Positions 15,744 through 24,424 are shown, counted from the stretch's first letter. The stretch: 36,450 nt of DNA from CAZQIC01 sp964593555 (GCA_964593555.1 CAZQIC010000033.1:1-36450); one strand, 5' to 3'. Translations and numbers: made by a program. The notes: generated by a model not told the origin, from the sequence alone.

Positions 15744-17477
15744 TTATTGTTTGTCCTTTATTTTCTCCTTGTTTGAAACAACAGGGTTAAAAGGTCTGTC
15801 CGGTTTGCCAATAGTGGTAAGCAAAGCGGTATACTTGTTTTTGTTACCCAAGGTAGTCATTGCGCTATCAATATCGCTGTCGGTTTTAATTGAAGCCTCA
15901 AGCCTTCCCTTCTGAAAATAATATCTTGATGCTATTTCTTCTTCAACCAGTTGGGATATCTCTTTTTTATATGTGTTGAGATCTGCTTTTTTATTATGCA
16001 TTACTTTTTCCTTGAGTTTTTCATATTCATCCTTAACGTTATCAAAATACTTTTCCTTTTCAGCAACGTCTTTAAACTCATTCAATTCCTTTTCGCTTTT
16101 TGTAGTATAATCAAATTCTTTGCCATTCAGGTAGGCAACAAGGTCGCCATATTCTGTATCGCTAAGCTTAAATGTTTTGGCTGATGGTATTGTTGGGTGA
16201 GCCATTCTGTATTTTGACACATAGTCAAACATATAAGGTTTTGTCATAAGGCTCGCAGTGATATTGCTATACTTAAAATCTTCAAGCGCAACATCAGGTG
16301 CAACACCACCGCCATCATATACAATTCGTCCGTTCTTTGTTTTGAACGCAGTAATAAGCGAATCCGGAACTTTCTCTACACTTCCGTCGTCATTTCTATT
16401 TGAGTAGTCCAGCGCCTGTATACATCTTCCGCTCGGAATATAATACTTGGCAACTGTTACTTTGAGCTGGGAATTATAACTCAGTGGCCTTGTTTGCTGA
16501 ACTAGGCCTTTACCATATGTTCTTTGCCCAATAACAATTCCCCTGTCAAGATCCTGTAATGCACCGGATACAATTTCTGAAGCTGAAGCGGATCCTCTAT
16601 CGACTAAAATAGCCATGGGAGTTTCGGTGTCAATGGGATCGCTCGTAGCTTTATATATTTTATCCCAATCCTTTACTTTTCCTTTGGTGCTTACGACTTC
16701 TGTTCCGCGATCAACAAATAAGTTTACTATATCAACAGCTTCTCTCAGCAATCCACCCGGATTTCCTCTGAGATCAAGTACAAGCGATTTCATATTCGGA
16801 TCTTTCTTTAATTCGAGCAACGCTTCTTTAACTTCGTTTGCTGCATTCTCGGTAAAGCCGGTAAGTTTTATATAACCGGTTTTACTATCGATCATTCCGG
16901 AATAGGAAACACTTTTTATTTTTATGTCTTCACGCACCAGTGTTTTTTCAATATTTTTTTCTTCTCCTTCTCTTTTAATAAGTAAGCTAACAGATGTGCC
17001 AGGTTGTCCTTTAAGTATTTTACTTACCTCATCTGTCTTTTTACCCTTGGCCGATACACCGTTAATTTCAAGCACCATGTCTCCGGCTCTCAGGTCGGCC
17101 TTTTGTGCAGGAAACCCTTCGTATGGTTCTGATATAACCACATAATCTCCCTGTTGACGAATAAGAGAACCAATACCTCCATATTGTCCTGTAGTCATGT
17201 AGCGGTAATCTTCAATATCCGACTCAGGAATATAATTGGTGTAAGGGTCAAGGGATTCAAGCATAGCGTCGATACCTTTTTTCATCAGATCGCCTGGCTT
17301 CGTATCGTCAACATAATAAATATTTAGCTCTCTGAAGAGAGTTGAGAAAATATCAAGGTTTTTGGAAACTTCAAAGTAGTTGTCAACGAAGCTATATGAG
17401 CCAAATGCCGAAACTCCAATGATAAGGGCAACTACAATTGTCCTGCTTTTTTTTCTTATAAATGCGAATGTCTTCAT
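15744..17477 (-). CDS. S41 C-terminal processing peptidase (CtpA/Prc)
   Basis: 577 aa, ATG at 17477. One N-terminal hydrophobic segment (residues 13-30, TIVVALIIGVSAFGSYSF) acts as signal or anchor, placing the enzyme in the periplasm. A PDZ domain lies at about 95-185 (GGIGSLIRQQGDYVVIS, GDMVLEINGVSAKG). The S41 core follows with GYIKLTGFTENA, LDLRGNPGGLL (235-245), the serine segment GSASASEI (295-302) and the general base lysine K323 in YGKGLVQ. The C-terminal ~200 residues are charged and helical. These serine/lysine proteases cleave at or near protein C-termini. It is the last gene before the palindromic terminator, 11 bases after yidD. Confidence 0.95.
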   Translation of the reverse strand: MKTFAFIRKKSRTIVVALIIGVSAFGSYSFVDNYFEVSKNLDIFSTLFRELNIYYVDDTKPGDLMKKGIDAMLESLDPYTNYIPESDIEDYRYMTTGQYGGIGSLIRQQGDYVVISEPYEGFPAQKADLRAGDMVLEINGVSAKGKKTDEVSKILKGQPGTSVSLLIKREGEEKNIEKTLVREDIKIKSVSYSGMIDSKTGYIKLTGFTENAANEVKEALLELKKDPNMKSLVLDLRGNPGGLLREAVDIVNLFVDRGTEVVSTKGKVKDWDKIYKATSDPIDTETPMAILVDRGSASASEIVSGALQDLDRGIVIGQRTYGKGLVQQTRPLSYNSQLKVTVAKYYIPSGRCIQALDYSNRNDDGSVEKVPDSLITAFKTKNGRIVYDGGGVAPDVALEDFKYSNITASLMTKPYMFDYVSKYRMAHPTIPSAKTFKLSDTEYGDLVAYLNGKEFDYTTKSEKELNEFKDVAEKEKYFDNVKDEYEKLKEKVMHNKKADLNTYKKEISQLVEEEIASRYYFQKGRLEASIKTDSDIDSAMTTLGNKNKYTALLTTIGKPDRPFNPVVSNKEKIKDKQ

Positions 17478-17488
17478 AGTATGTAGTT

Positions 17489-17713
17489 TTATGGAACCGG
17501 GTCGTGTCCGTGTTTTTTACTCCACGGGTGACATGATAAAATTCTTTTTATTGTTAAATATGAACCTTTGTAAGGTCCATGTTTTTTCATTGCTTCAATG
17601 CCGTATTGCGAACATGTTGGAACGTATCTACAAGAAGGCATTAGTAATGGTGATAATAATATCTGGTAGCCCTTTATTAACCATACAAAAACCATGCTAA
17701 TAACTCTGCTCAT
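17489..17713 (-). CDS. yidD: Membrane protein insertion efficiency factor YidD
   Basis: 74 aa, ATG at 17713, overlapping the rnpA end by 17 bases. The whole family signature is present: WLIKGYQILLSPLLMPSCRY, PTCSQYGIEAMKKHGPYKG and RILSCHPW. YidD is a small amphipathic protein at the inner membrane that supports YidC-dependent membrane protein insertion. Placement directly after rnpA is conserved across many bacteria. Confidence 0.95.
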   Translation of the reverse strand: MSRVISMVFVWLIKGYQILLSPLLMPSCRYVPTCSQYGIEAMKKHGPYKGSYLTIKRILSCHPWSKKHGHDPVP

Positions 17714-18083
17714 TTCTCCTGTTGATTTTTTGCAATCCTGTTTTTAAGCTTTCTTCAATTTTTAAATAATCCAATTTCTTTGCCAACGTATAAACAGCTA
17801 AAACCAATAATGTGTTTTTCTTGTTCTCAATATTATCATATACAATATTTTTATTTTTTCGGTAAGCTTCCCTTACTTGCCTTTTTATTTTGTTTCTATC
17901 GGTAGCTTTTGCAAAGATCCTCTTGGGTACACTTATTCCAAACTTTACAGGATAATTTTGTTCAGTCTTGGTTTCCTTCCAGTATATCTTTAACGGTTTA
18001 AAAATGAAATAATTGTTTTCATTAATTAACTCCTCAAAGTCCTTTTTTAAGTACAGACGTTCCTCTTTGCAAAAAGTTTCCAC
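17697..18083 (-). CDS. rnpA: Ribonuclease P protein component
   Basis: The RNR signature is present as DRNKIKRQVREAYR, preceded by FGISVPKRIFAKATD, with the opening TFCKEERLYLKKDFEELI typical of RnpA. No ATG precedes it in frame. A GTG at 18083 gives a 128-aa protein starting VETFCKEERL, which agrees with family N-termini; TTG codons at 18116, 18122 and 18125 would add up to 14 residues. RnpA binds the RNase P RNA and helps mature tRNA 5' ends. It overlaps yidD by 17 bases. The gap of about 100 bases from hemD is larger than others in this run, so a separate promoter is possible, but I saw no clear box. Confidence 0.92.
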   Translation of the reverse strand: METFCKEERLYLKKDFEELINENNYFIFKPLKIYWKETKTEQNYPVKFGISVPKRIFAKATDRNKIKRQVREAYRKNKNIVYDNIENKKNTLLVLAVYTLAKKLDYLKIEESLKTGLQKINRRNEQSY

Positions 18084-18187
18084 TTCACTTATAAAGTTAA
18101 CATTAATTAAGCCCAATAACAACAATAGTTTGACAGTCGGAAATAGGGATTGTTGAACGGTAAAAACCTAGCCGGATTAGTTTTTTA

Positions 18188-18934
18188 TTACTTGTTAGCC
18201 TTTTTAATATATGCCTCCAGGGCCATAGTCATGGAAGGAGCGGCAGGCGTAGGAGCTTTTATATCAAGCCTCAATTTGGCATCAGCAACAGCTTTTGCTG
18301 TGGCTTCACCAAAAGCGGCAATGCGCGTATTGTTTTGCTTGAATTTTGGAAAGTTTTTGAATAATGACTTAATACCTGCAGGAGTAAAAAATACCAATAC
18401 ATCGTAGTTTACTTTTGCAAGATCAGATAGGTCAGCGGTTACGGTTTTATAAAGTACCGCTCGTGTAAAATTTATATTGTTTTGTTTTAACACATCAACA
18501 ATTTCGTCCTTATGAACATTTGAGCATGGAAGAAGAAATTTTTCGTCTTTGTGTTTTTTTATAGTCTCTAAAAGGTCCGTGATTGTCCTTGCGCCATAAA
18601 AAATTTTCCTTTTACGGTACACTACATATTTCTGAAGGTAGAATGCGATAGATTCTGAAAGGCAAAAATATTTCATTGTCTCAGGTACTGGGATACGTAA
18701 TTCGCTACACATTCTGAAAAAATGATCAGCGGCATTTTTGCTATTAAAAATAACAGCGCCATGCTCAGCAATATTTATACGTTTTTTTCTGAAGTCTTTT
18801 GCTGAAATACCATCAATCTGTATGAATTGCCTAAAATCAATTTTAAGATTGTACTTTTTGGCCAAATCATGGTAAGGTGATTTTTCCGTTTCGGTAGGCT
18901 TTGGTTGTGAAACCAATAAACTTTTTACTTTCAA
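18188..18934 (-). CDS. hemD: Uroporphyrinogen-III synthase
   Basis: 248 aa. The start is TTG at 18934 (reads MKVKSLLVSQPKPTETEKSP), which matches the usual Bacteroidota N-terminus for this enzyme; no ATG fits. Family features: VSQPKP, AVIFNSKNAADHFF, MKYFCLSESIAFYLQ and FTPAGIKSLF followed by AAFGEATAKAV. HemD cyclises hydroxymethylbilane and inverts ring D to give uroporphyrinogen III for haem and cobalamin. Sequence conservation in HemD is low in general, but this subfamily and its place between DUF4271 and rnpA are well known in Bacteroidota. Confidence 0.92.
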   Translation of the reverse strand: MKVKSLLVSQPKPTETEKSPYHDLAKKYNLKIDFRQFIQIDGISAKDFRKKRINIAEHGAVIFNSKNAADHFFRMCSELRIPVPETMKYFCLSESIAFYLQKYVVYRKRKIFYGARTITDLLETIKKHKDEKFLLPCSNVHKDEIVDVLKQNNINFTRAVLYKTVTADLSDLAKVNYDVLVFFTPAGIKSLFKNFPKFKQNNTRIAAFGEATAKAVADAKLRLDIKAPTPAAPSMTMALEAYIKKANK

Positions 18935-18983
18935 AATAAGTAATTTTTGATGTTGTGCAAGATTATATAAACCCTACGAAATC

Positions 18984-19721
18984 TCAATTTCTACTTACGA
19001 ACAATTTTATTACAACGACCAACGGTAGAATTTCGAGGGTGCAAAGATACAAAAATAAATATATCCCCGAAATCCCTTTTTTACCACCCCCTAAAAGCAG
19101 CAATCTGATGAATTTATAGAGGTAGGACATCCCGAAAAGACCAATAATAAAGTAGGAAAGAAAAACACCTACCGCGGAAGGGGAATATTGAATTAATACC
19201 ACCAATGGGAAGGCAAAGATCCCTAGTACTTCATTAAATAAGAAAATGTTAAAAACATGCCAGAATGATTCCTGCTGTTTTTCAAATAGAAGTCCGGAAA
19301 ATCTAATCAAAATTATTTTTAAAGTGAAAAAGGATAATAGGAAAAAAAATACCTTGATGAATAAAACATAAGGTTCATGATGAATTGTGTTTATCCAATT
19401 GAAATACGAATTTGTTTGACTTATAAATATCGAAGACACAACTAGAAAAAGGAGCGACAATACAATTGAAAGTCTGTTGCTAAGCGCGTATTCATTTCGT
19501 ATCAATTGTTCTATGTTCCTGTTTGAAATAGCTGCTGACACAACAAGGTTTAATTTTTTTCTGTATGTTGCCATCATCCATACCAGTGCAGCAAAGCAAA
19601 CAATAATAAGCCATGATAACCAATACTGCGAATTAGTAAGGTGAAGTGAAGGGGAAAAGCTACTAGGCTGAAGCGAGTGGTTATCGAAAAGAGAAGTTGT
19701 GTTTTGAATTGTCAATAACAT
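18984..19721 (-). CDS. DUF4271-family integral membrane protein
   Basis: 245 aa, ATG at 19721. About seven hydrophobic helices can be seen: residues 34-52, 84-101, 118-140, 155-178, 183-207 and 218-241, among others. The segment NEVLGIFAFPLVVLIQYSP and the tail LCTLEILPLVVVIKL fit the DUF4271 family, found almost only in Bacteroidota directly upstream of hemD. Function is not established; the fixed neighbourhood hints at a link with envelope or haem processes. It starts 9 bases after the DUF5777 gene stop. Confidence 0.85.
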   Translation of the reverse strand: MLLTIQNTTSLFDNHSLQPSSFSPSLHLTNSQYWLSWLIIVCFAALVWMMATYRKKLNLVVSAAISNRNIEQLIRNEYALSNRLSIVLSLLFLVVSSIFISQTNSYFNWINTIHHEPYVLFIKVFFFLLSFFTLKIILIRFSGLLFEKQQESFWHVFNIFLFNEVLGIFAFPLVVLIQYSPSAVGVFLSYFIIGLFGMSYLYKFIRLLLLGGGKKGISGIYLFLYLCTLEILPLVVVIKLFVSRN

Positions 19722-19730
19722 AGGATCAAA

Positions 19731-20684
19731 TTAATGACCAAGACTAAATACCCTACTGATGTTAAACCCAAACTTGTATCCGCCTTTTGCCCACGAATCC
19801 CTTGTGTAAGGAATAAAATTATTTTCATTAATACCTGCTGCGTTGGTTAGATTCAGGTGAAAAACGTGGCCGCCGGTTTCAATTTCAAAGCCAATAGCAA
19901 GCGGCATATAATAAGGAGTCTCGGGATTGTTTTTTCTAAAATCAGATTTGATGAAGAAATAATCGGCAATTATACATAGACGTTTTGTTAATTTAATTCT
20001 TGTGCCTACACCAATAGAAAAAAGTCCGGTCTCTTCTTCAGCATTATTGTCGCTGTTAATGAATTTTTTCACAAAATTACGATGTGTATATCCCGGCAAA
20101 ACTTCAAATGAGAAAGCACGGCTAAACTTTCTCGCAATAACAAGTTGCGTAGTGTATGAAATGCGATGTGTGAATTTTTCAGTTACACCAACTGTTCCGG
20201 CATAAAATTGTTCAGCCTTAACTGGTACTACGCCCATGCAACTATATATTACAGCAGAAACAGGTATTTTATTATTTGTAGTTTGCTCAAGAAATCTGTA
20301 TTTAATCGATCCATCGAGCAACTCATACATTTTATTTCTTGCAATACCAATTTGCAGCCGGTCAGTTATTCCGTAATCAAATGAAAACCGTATATCATCC
20401 GAATTGTCAAAACCCCATAGTGTATGTGCACCACCGTTGCTCGCTACTCCAATGTTGCCAAAGCGATGCGTGATCCTGAAATCAAGATGATTTTTTTTGA
20501 TTGTTTCGGTAGATTGTGCGCTTATTATTTTTGTAGTCTTAAAAGTGGCAAATACTTTTTCATTTTGTTTTTTTACTCCGGATTGTTCTAATGAGTCAAC
20601 CATACTAAGCAAATCAACTTCCTGTGAGAATGTTGTTTGAGAATTGAAAAGAAAAATTAATAAAATGTTTAAATATGTTTTCAT
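19731..20684 (-). CDS. DUF5777-family outer-membrane beta-barrel protein
   Basis: 317 aa, ATG at 20684, signal peptide MKTYLNILLIFLFNSQTTFSQ. After a short charged region the protein is a run of amphipathic beta strands (HLDFRITHRFGNIGV, IRFSFDYGITDRLQIGI, ISYTTQLVIARKFSRAF). The pattern FRITHRFGN...LWGFDNSDDIRFSFDYGITDRLQIGIAR is diagnostic for DUF5777 barrels. Function not known. It lies 6 bases after a YceI gene and two CX4CH proteins, so it may act with them at the outer membrane. Confidence 0.85.
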   Translation of the reverse strand: MKTYLNILLIFLFNSQTTFSQEVDLLSMVDSLEQSGVKKQNEKVFATFKTTKIISAQSTETIKKNHLDFRITHRFGNIGVASNGGAHTLWGFDNSDDIRFSFDYGITDRLQIGIARNKMYELLDGSIKYRFLEQTTNNKIPVSAVIYSCMGVVPVKAEQFYAGTVGVTEKFTHRISYTTQLVIARKFSRAFSFEVLPGYTHRNFVKKFINSDNNAEEETGLFSIGVGTRIKLTKRLCIIADYFFIKSDFRKNNPETPYYMPLAIGFEIETGGHVFHLNLTNAAGINENNFIPYTRDSWAKGGYKFGFNISRVFSLGH

Positions 20685-20690
20685 GAAAAT

Positions 20691-21251
20691 TTATTTATCC
20701 GTTGAGGCAGGCTTTTTAAATGGTTCGAGTGTTGATTTTAGAGTAACAACAACATCTTCTGCAATATTTTTAATATACATACTTGGCACTTCAATTTTAT
20801 AATCAGCAATATGAATGTTGAATTTTGCATCGAGCATGATTTTTCCGTCACTAACTGTTAATGTTCCTTTAATGGTAATTTCTTTGGTGACACCATGCAT
20901 GTCCAGTTTGCCGGTAACACTTACTTCATTTTTCCCATTTACAGTATAATCTACCTTCTCGTTTATTTTGCCTTTGAAAACAGCATGTTCATACTTATCG
21001 GTCTCCATATAATTCTCATTAAAATGCTCTTCCATTGTCGCATTTTTAAATCTAAAGGCTTTAATAGGAATTTTTACCTGCAAGTCACCGGTGCCTGTGC
21101 TTAATACAGGAGCAGCAGCAGTGTTTTTCGCTTCAATATTTTCAATGGGTGCTTCGGAAAAAAAACTTATTTCACAGGATTTAGAAAGGTAAACTTGCCC
21201 ATCAGAGTTTAAATAGGTAAAAAACAAAAATGCAAAAAATAATTTTTTCAT
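20691..21251 (-). CDS. YceI-family lipocalin-like exported protein
   Basis: 186 aa, ATG at 21251, with signal peptide MKKLFFAFLFFTYLNSDG. The YceI pattern is clear: ISFFSEAPIENIEAKN, VKIPIKAFRFKNATMEEHFNENYMETDKYEHAVFKG, VTGKLDMHGVTKEITIKGTLTV, and a C-terminal IKNIAEDVVVTLKSTLEP. YceI proteins form a beta-barrel that binds long isoprenoid chains such as polyprenols or quinone tails in the periplasm. It lies 11 bases after a haem-type lipoprotein gene and 6 bases before the DUF5777 gene. Confidence 0.9.
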   Translation of the reverse strand: MKKLFFAFLFFTYLNSDGQVYLSKSCEISFFSEAPIENIEAKNTAAAPVLSTGTGDLQVKIPIKAFRFKNATMEEHFNENYMETDKYEHAVFKGKINEKVDYTVNGKNEVSVTGKLDMHGVTKEITIKGTLTVSDGKIMLDAKFNIHIADYKIEVPSMYIKNIAEDVVVTLKSTLEPFKKPASTDK

Positions 21252-21262
21252 TTGTTCATCAG

Positions 21263-21646
21263 TTAGTTATTGGGCGCGCCCATATTGAGCCAGCTCTTTA
21301 TTTTTTGTTTTTCACAATCTGTTAATTGTTTTACAGCATAAGTAGGAGGCATAGGGGATGCGTTTACAAAAACTCTGTCATACACTTTTCCGTTATCATC
21401 CACTTTTGCTTTTAATTCAGCATAAATGGTAAAGTCGTTGGGTCCTGCACCGCCGGAAACGTGACAACCTGATACAGCACAGGTTATTGCAACAATATTT
21501 TTTATGGTATCATTATATTTTACATTGGTGGTATCGCAGGATAGTGGAACATAAAGATTCCCCTTTTCCTTTCCACATGAAGAGTAAAGCACAACGATTG
21601 CAATGCAAATAAAAAAAACAAAACGTCCGATTGATGAAATATTCAT
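21263..21646 (-). CDS. Lipoprotein with cytochrome c-like CX4CH motif
   Basis: 127 aa from the ATG at 21646; an upstream ATG at 21664 would overlap the preceding gene. Residues 1-23 are a lipoprotein signal ending YSSC (C24). The mature part carries CAVSGCH (C56, C61, H62), i.e. CX4CH rather than the usual CXXCH, then a candidate distal methionine in MPP (99-101) and a final helix KSWLNMGAPNN, all in the order of a small class I cytochrome c. CX4CH haem attachment is known from tetrahaem cytochromes c3. Covalent haem is therefore plausible, though a structural Cys pair cannot be excluded. A periplasmic or outer-membrane electron carrier is inferred. Confidence 0.75.
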   Translation of the reverse strand: MNISSIGRFVFFICIAIVVLYSSCGKEKGNLYVPLSCDTTNVKYNDTIKNIVAITCAVSGCHVSGGAGPNDFTIYAELKAKVDDNGKVYDRVFVNASPMPPTYAVKQLTDCEKQKIKSWLNMGAPNN

Positions 21647-21653
21647 TTCAAAA

Positions 21654-22505
21654 TTATAATACAATTAGTTTTTGAAGATAGTTTTCTTCATTGTGTTCCA
21701 CCACAATAAAATAAGTACCTGCAGTAAATGTGCCAATTATAGGGATAATTGTCGAAAAATAGCCGGGAGCTGCAAAATCATTGTAAAATATTTTAACAAG
21801 TCTACCCTCCATGTCGTAGGCGGATATTTTCGTATTGCCGCTTTCATTAAAGTTGAGAGAGACTTTTACGGATTCAGTAGCTGGATTAGGGAAGATTTGA
21901 ATATTGTCTTCTGAATAAGTAATGCCTCCGATACCAGACGTCGGATCTCTATGAACGGTGAGTCTGCATGTATGAATCTGATCTCCACTGCTTAATCCGT
22001 TAGAATTGGTTGCGTTAAATGCACCATAAAAGATAACTGAATCTGCGGTCGGCGCTGTCCAGTTAAATGACCATGCCTTTGAGCCTAAGCCGGGAGTGCC
22101 CGCTGTTCTGTGCGTAATATATTTTGTTCCCACTATCTGAGTTTCGGTTGTATTGGTAACAACTAGAGTTCCTTGGTATACACCCGAAGTAGTTTGCGGT
22201 GATATCTGAAAACCAAATCTTTTGATGTTTGAAACGGTAGCGGTTGCTGTGAATGAATAAGTTGAACCCGGCATATAACCGGATCCAGGGATGTCTGAAG
22301 TGATCCATCCTGTTTTCGGTACAACAGAACTTCCGGTATGACAACCAGAAGTTGAACAAGTTTTTCCATCAGATGGAGAACCAGTATAACCTTTGCCCAA
22401 AGTAACCGGTGCGCCGGTAGAGTGCGTTAACGCTTCGTTATTGATGGAAAATATTATCGCGATTAGAGCTATAAAAAAAGTTGAGTAAAGGATCTTTTTC
22501 GCCAT
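21654..22505 (-). CDS. T9SS-sorted protein with CX4CH motif and choice-of-anchor V-like domain
   Basis: 283 aa, ATG at 22505, signal peptide at residues 1-22. The start of the mature protein reads GAPVTLGKGYTGSPSDGKTCSTSGCHTG (too long to be chance), in which C50, C55 and H56 form CX4CH. The pattern TGxPxDGxxC...CH is characteristic of the Reelin/choice-of-anchor V group, which follows as a beta-sandwich (residues about 60-185, with SFTATATVSN, FGFQIS, WSFNWTAP, FYGAFNATNSNG). Residues about 200-283 are a type A T9SS sorting domain (IQIFPNPATE, AGTYFIVVE, LQKLIVL). It should be secreted to the cell surface. First gene of the nine-gene run down to 15744. Confidence 0.85.
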   Translation of the reverse strand: MAKKILYSTFFIALIAIIFSINNEALTHSTGAPVTLGKGYTGSPSDGKTCSTSGCHTGSSVVPKTGWITSDIPGSGYMPGSTYSFTATATVSNIKRFGFQISPQTTSGVYQGTLVVTNTTETQIVGTKYITHRTAGTPGLGSKAWSFNWTAPTADSVIFYGAFNATNSNGLSSGDQIHTCRLTVHRDPTSGIGGITYSEDNIQIFPNPATESVKVSLNFNESGNTKISAYDMEGRLVKIFYNDFAAPGYFSTIIPIIGTFTAGTYFIVVEHNEENYLQKLIVL

Positions 22506-22531
22506 AAAAGATAATTTGTAATAAATATAAG

Positions 22532-22561
22532 CAAATTAACGAATTGTTAAATTGCAACAAA
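22532..22561 (-). promoter_or_regulatory. Possible promoter of the 22505-15744 gene run
   Basis: On the minus strand TTTG (22561-22558), an 18-base spacer, then TTAATTTG (22539-22532), a 7 of 8 match to TAnnTTTG. It lies 26 bases before the ATG at 22505, a normal distance. One mismatch in the key second base keeps this tentative. Confidence 0.3.
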
Positions 22562-22668
22562 TGCAATCCGTTAACAGGGGATATTCTTTCCTAAATGGGA
22601 GATTGAGAAAACAGTTAAATCTTTTACGTATGTTGCCCCCTTTTGGTTACAGGGGTTAATCAAATGTC

Positions 22669-24189
22669 TTAGTTTTTTTTATTGTATTTACTTTTTATGA
22701 TTTGGGCAAAACTAACCCTCTCAATTTTACTGTTTATCCAACTAACAAAATCAAAGTATCCCAGAAGGTGCTTGTCTTCCGGTTGTTTTTTGAATAAGTT
22801 TTCCAGGTCTTTTTTTAATTCAATAAATGCAAGTTGTGTCTCTTTTTCCGAAGAAAATTTAGGAACTTTTAATTGCATAAATTTTAAAATAAGATTTTCA
22901 AATGCGAGTAAACGTTTTTTCTTATATAAAAACCGGAAGCTGGATTTTACAAGATATTCCAGCAAGTCATTATTCCCGAGTTCATAATGAACAATAAGGT
23001 TAAGTATTTTTTCAACGCAATAAAGATCTTCCCGAAGTTCACTTGTCTCATTAAGAATTTTGTTGATCCATTTTTTTGCTTCGGAGTACATTTCCGCTCC
23101 AAAGTATGCTTGCGCGATAGTATGATAAAGGAAAATTTCTATTGCTTTACTTTCCAGTTTTTTATCCACAATGCTCATTAGCGAGGGAACGAGTTCAGTA
23201 GCTTTTTTAAATTCCCCAATCTTTGTAAGGATACCAATCTCATTGCTGGCAGCGAGACTGTATATGTTGATGGGTGTTTCAGGATATTCTGCGCAAATGT
23301 TTTTTACCAATTCAATTTGTTTGAGGGCTTCCTTATTCATACCCATTTTTGACTGGCAAGTTGAAAGGTTGAATAAGGCAACTGCATAAAGAGCAGGATA
23401 TTCAGGTATCTGATGAGGGTTTTTTTCGAATAATTTCACTGCCTCATAAACTTCTTTGTACGCTTTGCTGTAATCATTCAGAATAAAATAATAAAAGCAT
23501 CTTCCAAAAAAATAATGAAATGTTGCAATGAAAGATTTTGCGTTAGCGGGAGTTTTATATAGTTTATTTTCAAAAAGTTCTTTATAATAATTTATGTCCT
23601 GCCTAGTAATGCCGGAGTACGCTCTTTGTGAACCAAAAAGTGCGCTAAGCTGTATGTACTGAAATGAGTTGGATGTCTTATCAAGGGTTTCCAATATTGT
23701 GCCATACATCTCCTTTATTTCGTTGGGTTTTGTGCCGCTAAAGGAATGGATGGATAATATTTTCATTTCCCAATTGTAAATTTCTATGAGCTGGCTAAAG
23801 GATTCGTATTTAAGTGCCATGGTCTTTGCTTTAGACAACACTTTTTCACTTTGATCGTAGAGTCCTTTTTTATATAATATCTCAGCGAAATGAAGTTGAG
23901 TATTTAATTTATTGGCAACAGAACTGTTGTTATGAAATGAATCAAGGCTTTTTAAAATGGTTTCGTGTAGGCGTGTTTTTAATGTTGGTAAATGTTTTTT
24001 ATAGCGCTCATCTTTCAGTAAAATGTCTTCATCGTATTCCTTTTGTTTTTCAATATCATCAAACAGGGAAACGTAATTATTTTCTTCTCCAATAACATGT
24101 CGTGAAGCAAAAATTTTAAAATTTCTTTTTTCGGACATGTTCAGTGATTTGATCAGAACAAAGAGGTCGGTATTGGAGAGTTTTGACAT
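22669..24189 (-). CDS. Uncharacterised helical-repeat protein (TPR-like)
   Basis: 506 aa from the ATG at 24189; an upstream ATG at 24240 would add 17 hydrophobic residues that look like untranslated leader. The N-terminus MSKLSNTDLFVLIKSLNMSEKRNFKIFA and the following short helices resemble unnamed Bacteroidota proteins of similar length. The rest is all-helical, with pairs of amphipathic helices of TPR or SHNi-TPR type (LHFAEILYKKGLYDQSEKVLSKAKTM, AQAYFGAEMYSEAKKWINKIL). No signal peptide, no membrane segment. Function unknown; probably a cytoplasmic scaffold. Divergent from the T9SS type B protein gene at 24425. Confidence 0.75.
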   Translation of the reverse strand: MSKLSNTDLFVLIKSLNMSEKRNFKIFASRHVIGEENNYVSLFDDIEKQKEYDEDILLKDERYKKHLPTLKTRLHETILKSLDSFHNNSSVANKLNTQLHFAEILYKKGLYDQSEKVLSKAKTMALKYESFSQLIEIYNWEMKILSIHSFSGTKPNEIKEMYGTILETLDKTSNSFQYIQLSALFGSQRAYSGITRQDINYYKELFENKLYKTPANAKSFIATFHYFFGRCFYYFILNDYSKAYKEVYEAVKLFEKNPHQIPEYPALYAVALFNLSTCQSKMGMNKEALKQIELVKNICAEYPETPINIYSLAASNEIGILTKIGEFKKATELVPSLMSIVDKKLESKAIEIFLYHTIAQAYFGAEMYSEAKKWINKILNETSELREDLYCVEKILNLIVHYELGNNDLLEYLVKSSFRFLYKKKRLLAFENLILKFMQLKVPKFSSEKETQLAFIELKKDLENLFKKQPEDKHLLGYFDFVSWINSKIERVSFAQIIKSKYNKKN

Positions 24190-24424
24190 CGCGTTTAAAA
24201 TTAACGAGTACAATATACTAATAAATAGTAAAACAGACATGTAACAATATTTTGCTGATTTTAAGTCAATAATGCTTTCTGGATCTTATTGTTGAGGTAA
24301 AAAAAGGGAGATTAATTTTTGTGATAAAAGTAGACTCCTATCAGAAGTGTAATAAAAATAAAATATTGTGATGCAATAGCGATAGCTGTTGGATATAATT
24401 GTTTGATATAAATCCCTTATAAAA

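Noticed and set aside
22562..22668. Two similar strings, GTTAACAGGGG and GGTTACAGGGG, between 22505 and 22669
   Set aside because: Only two imperfect short copies; not enough for an operator or repeat claim.
24190..24424. AT-rich 235-base divergent spacer as a possible replication origin or small RNA gene
   Set aside because: No DnaA-box cluster, iterons or convincing hairpin-plus-T-tract; I found no exact TAnnTTTG box for either flanking gene, so it is treated as ordinary promoter DNA.
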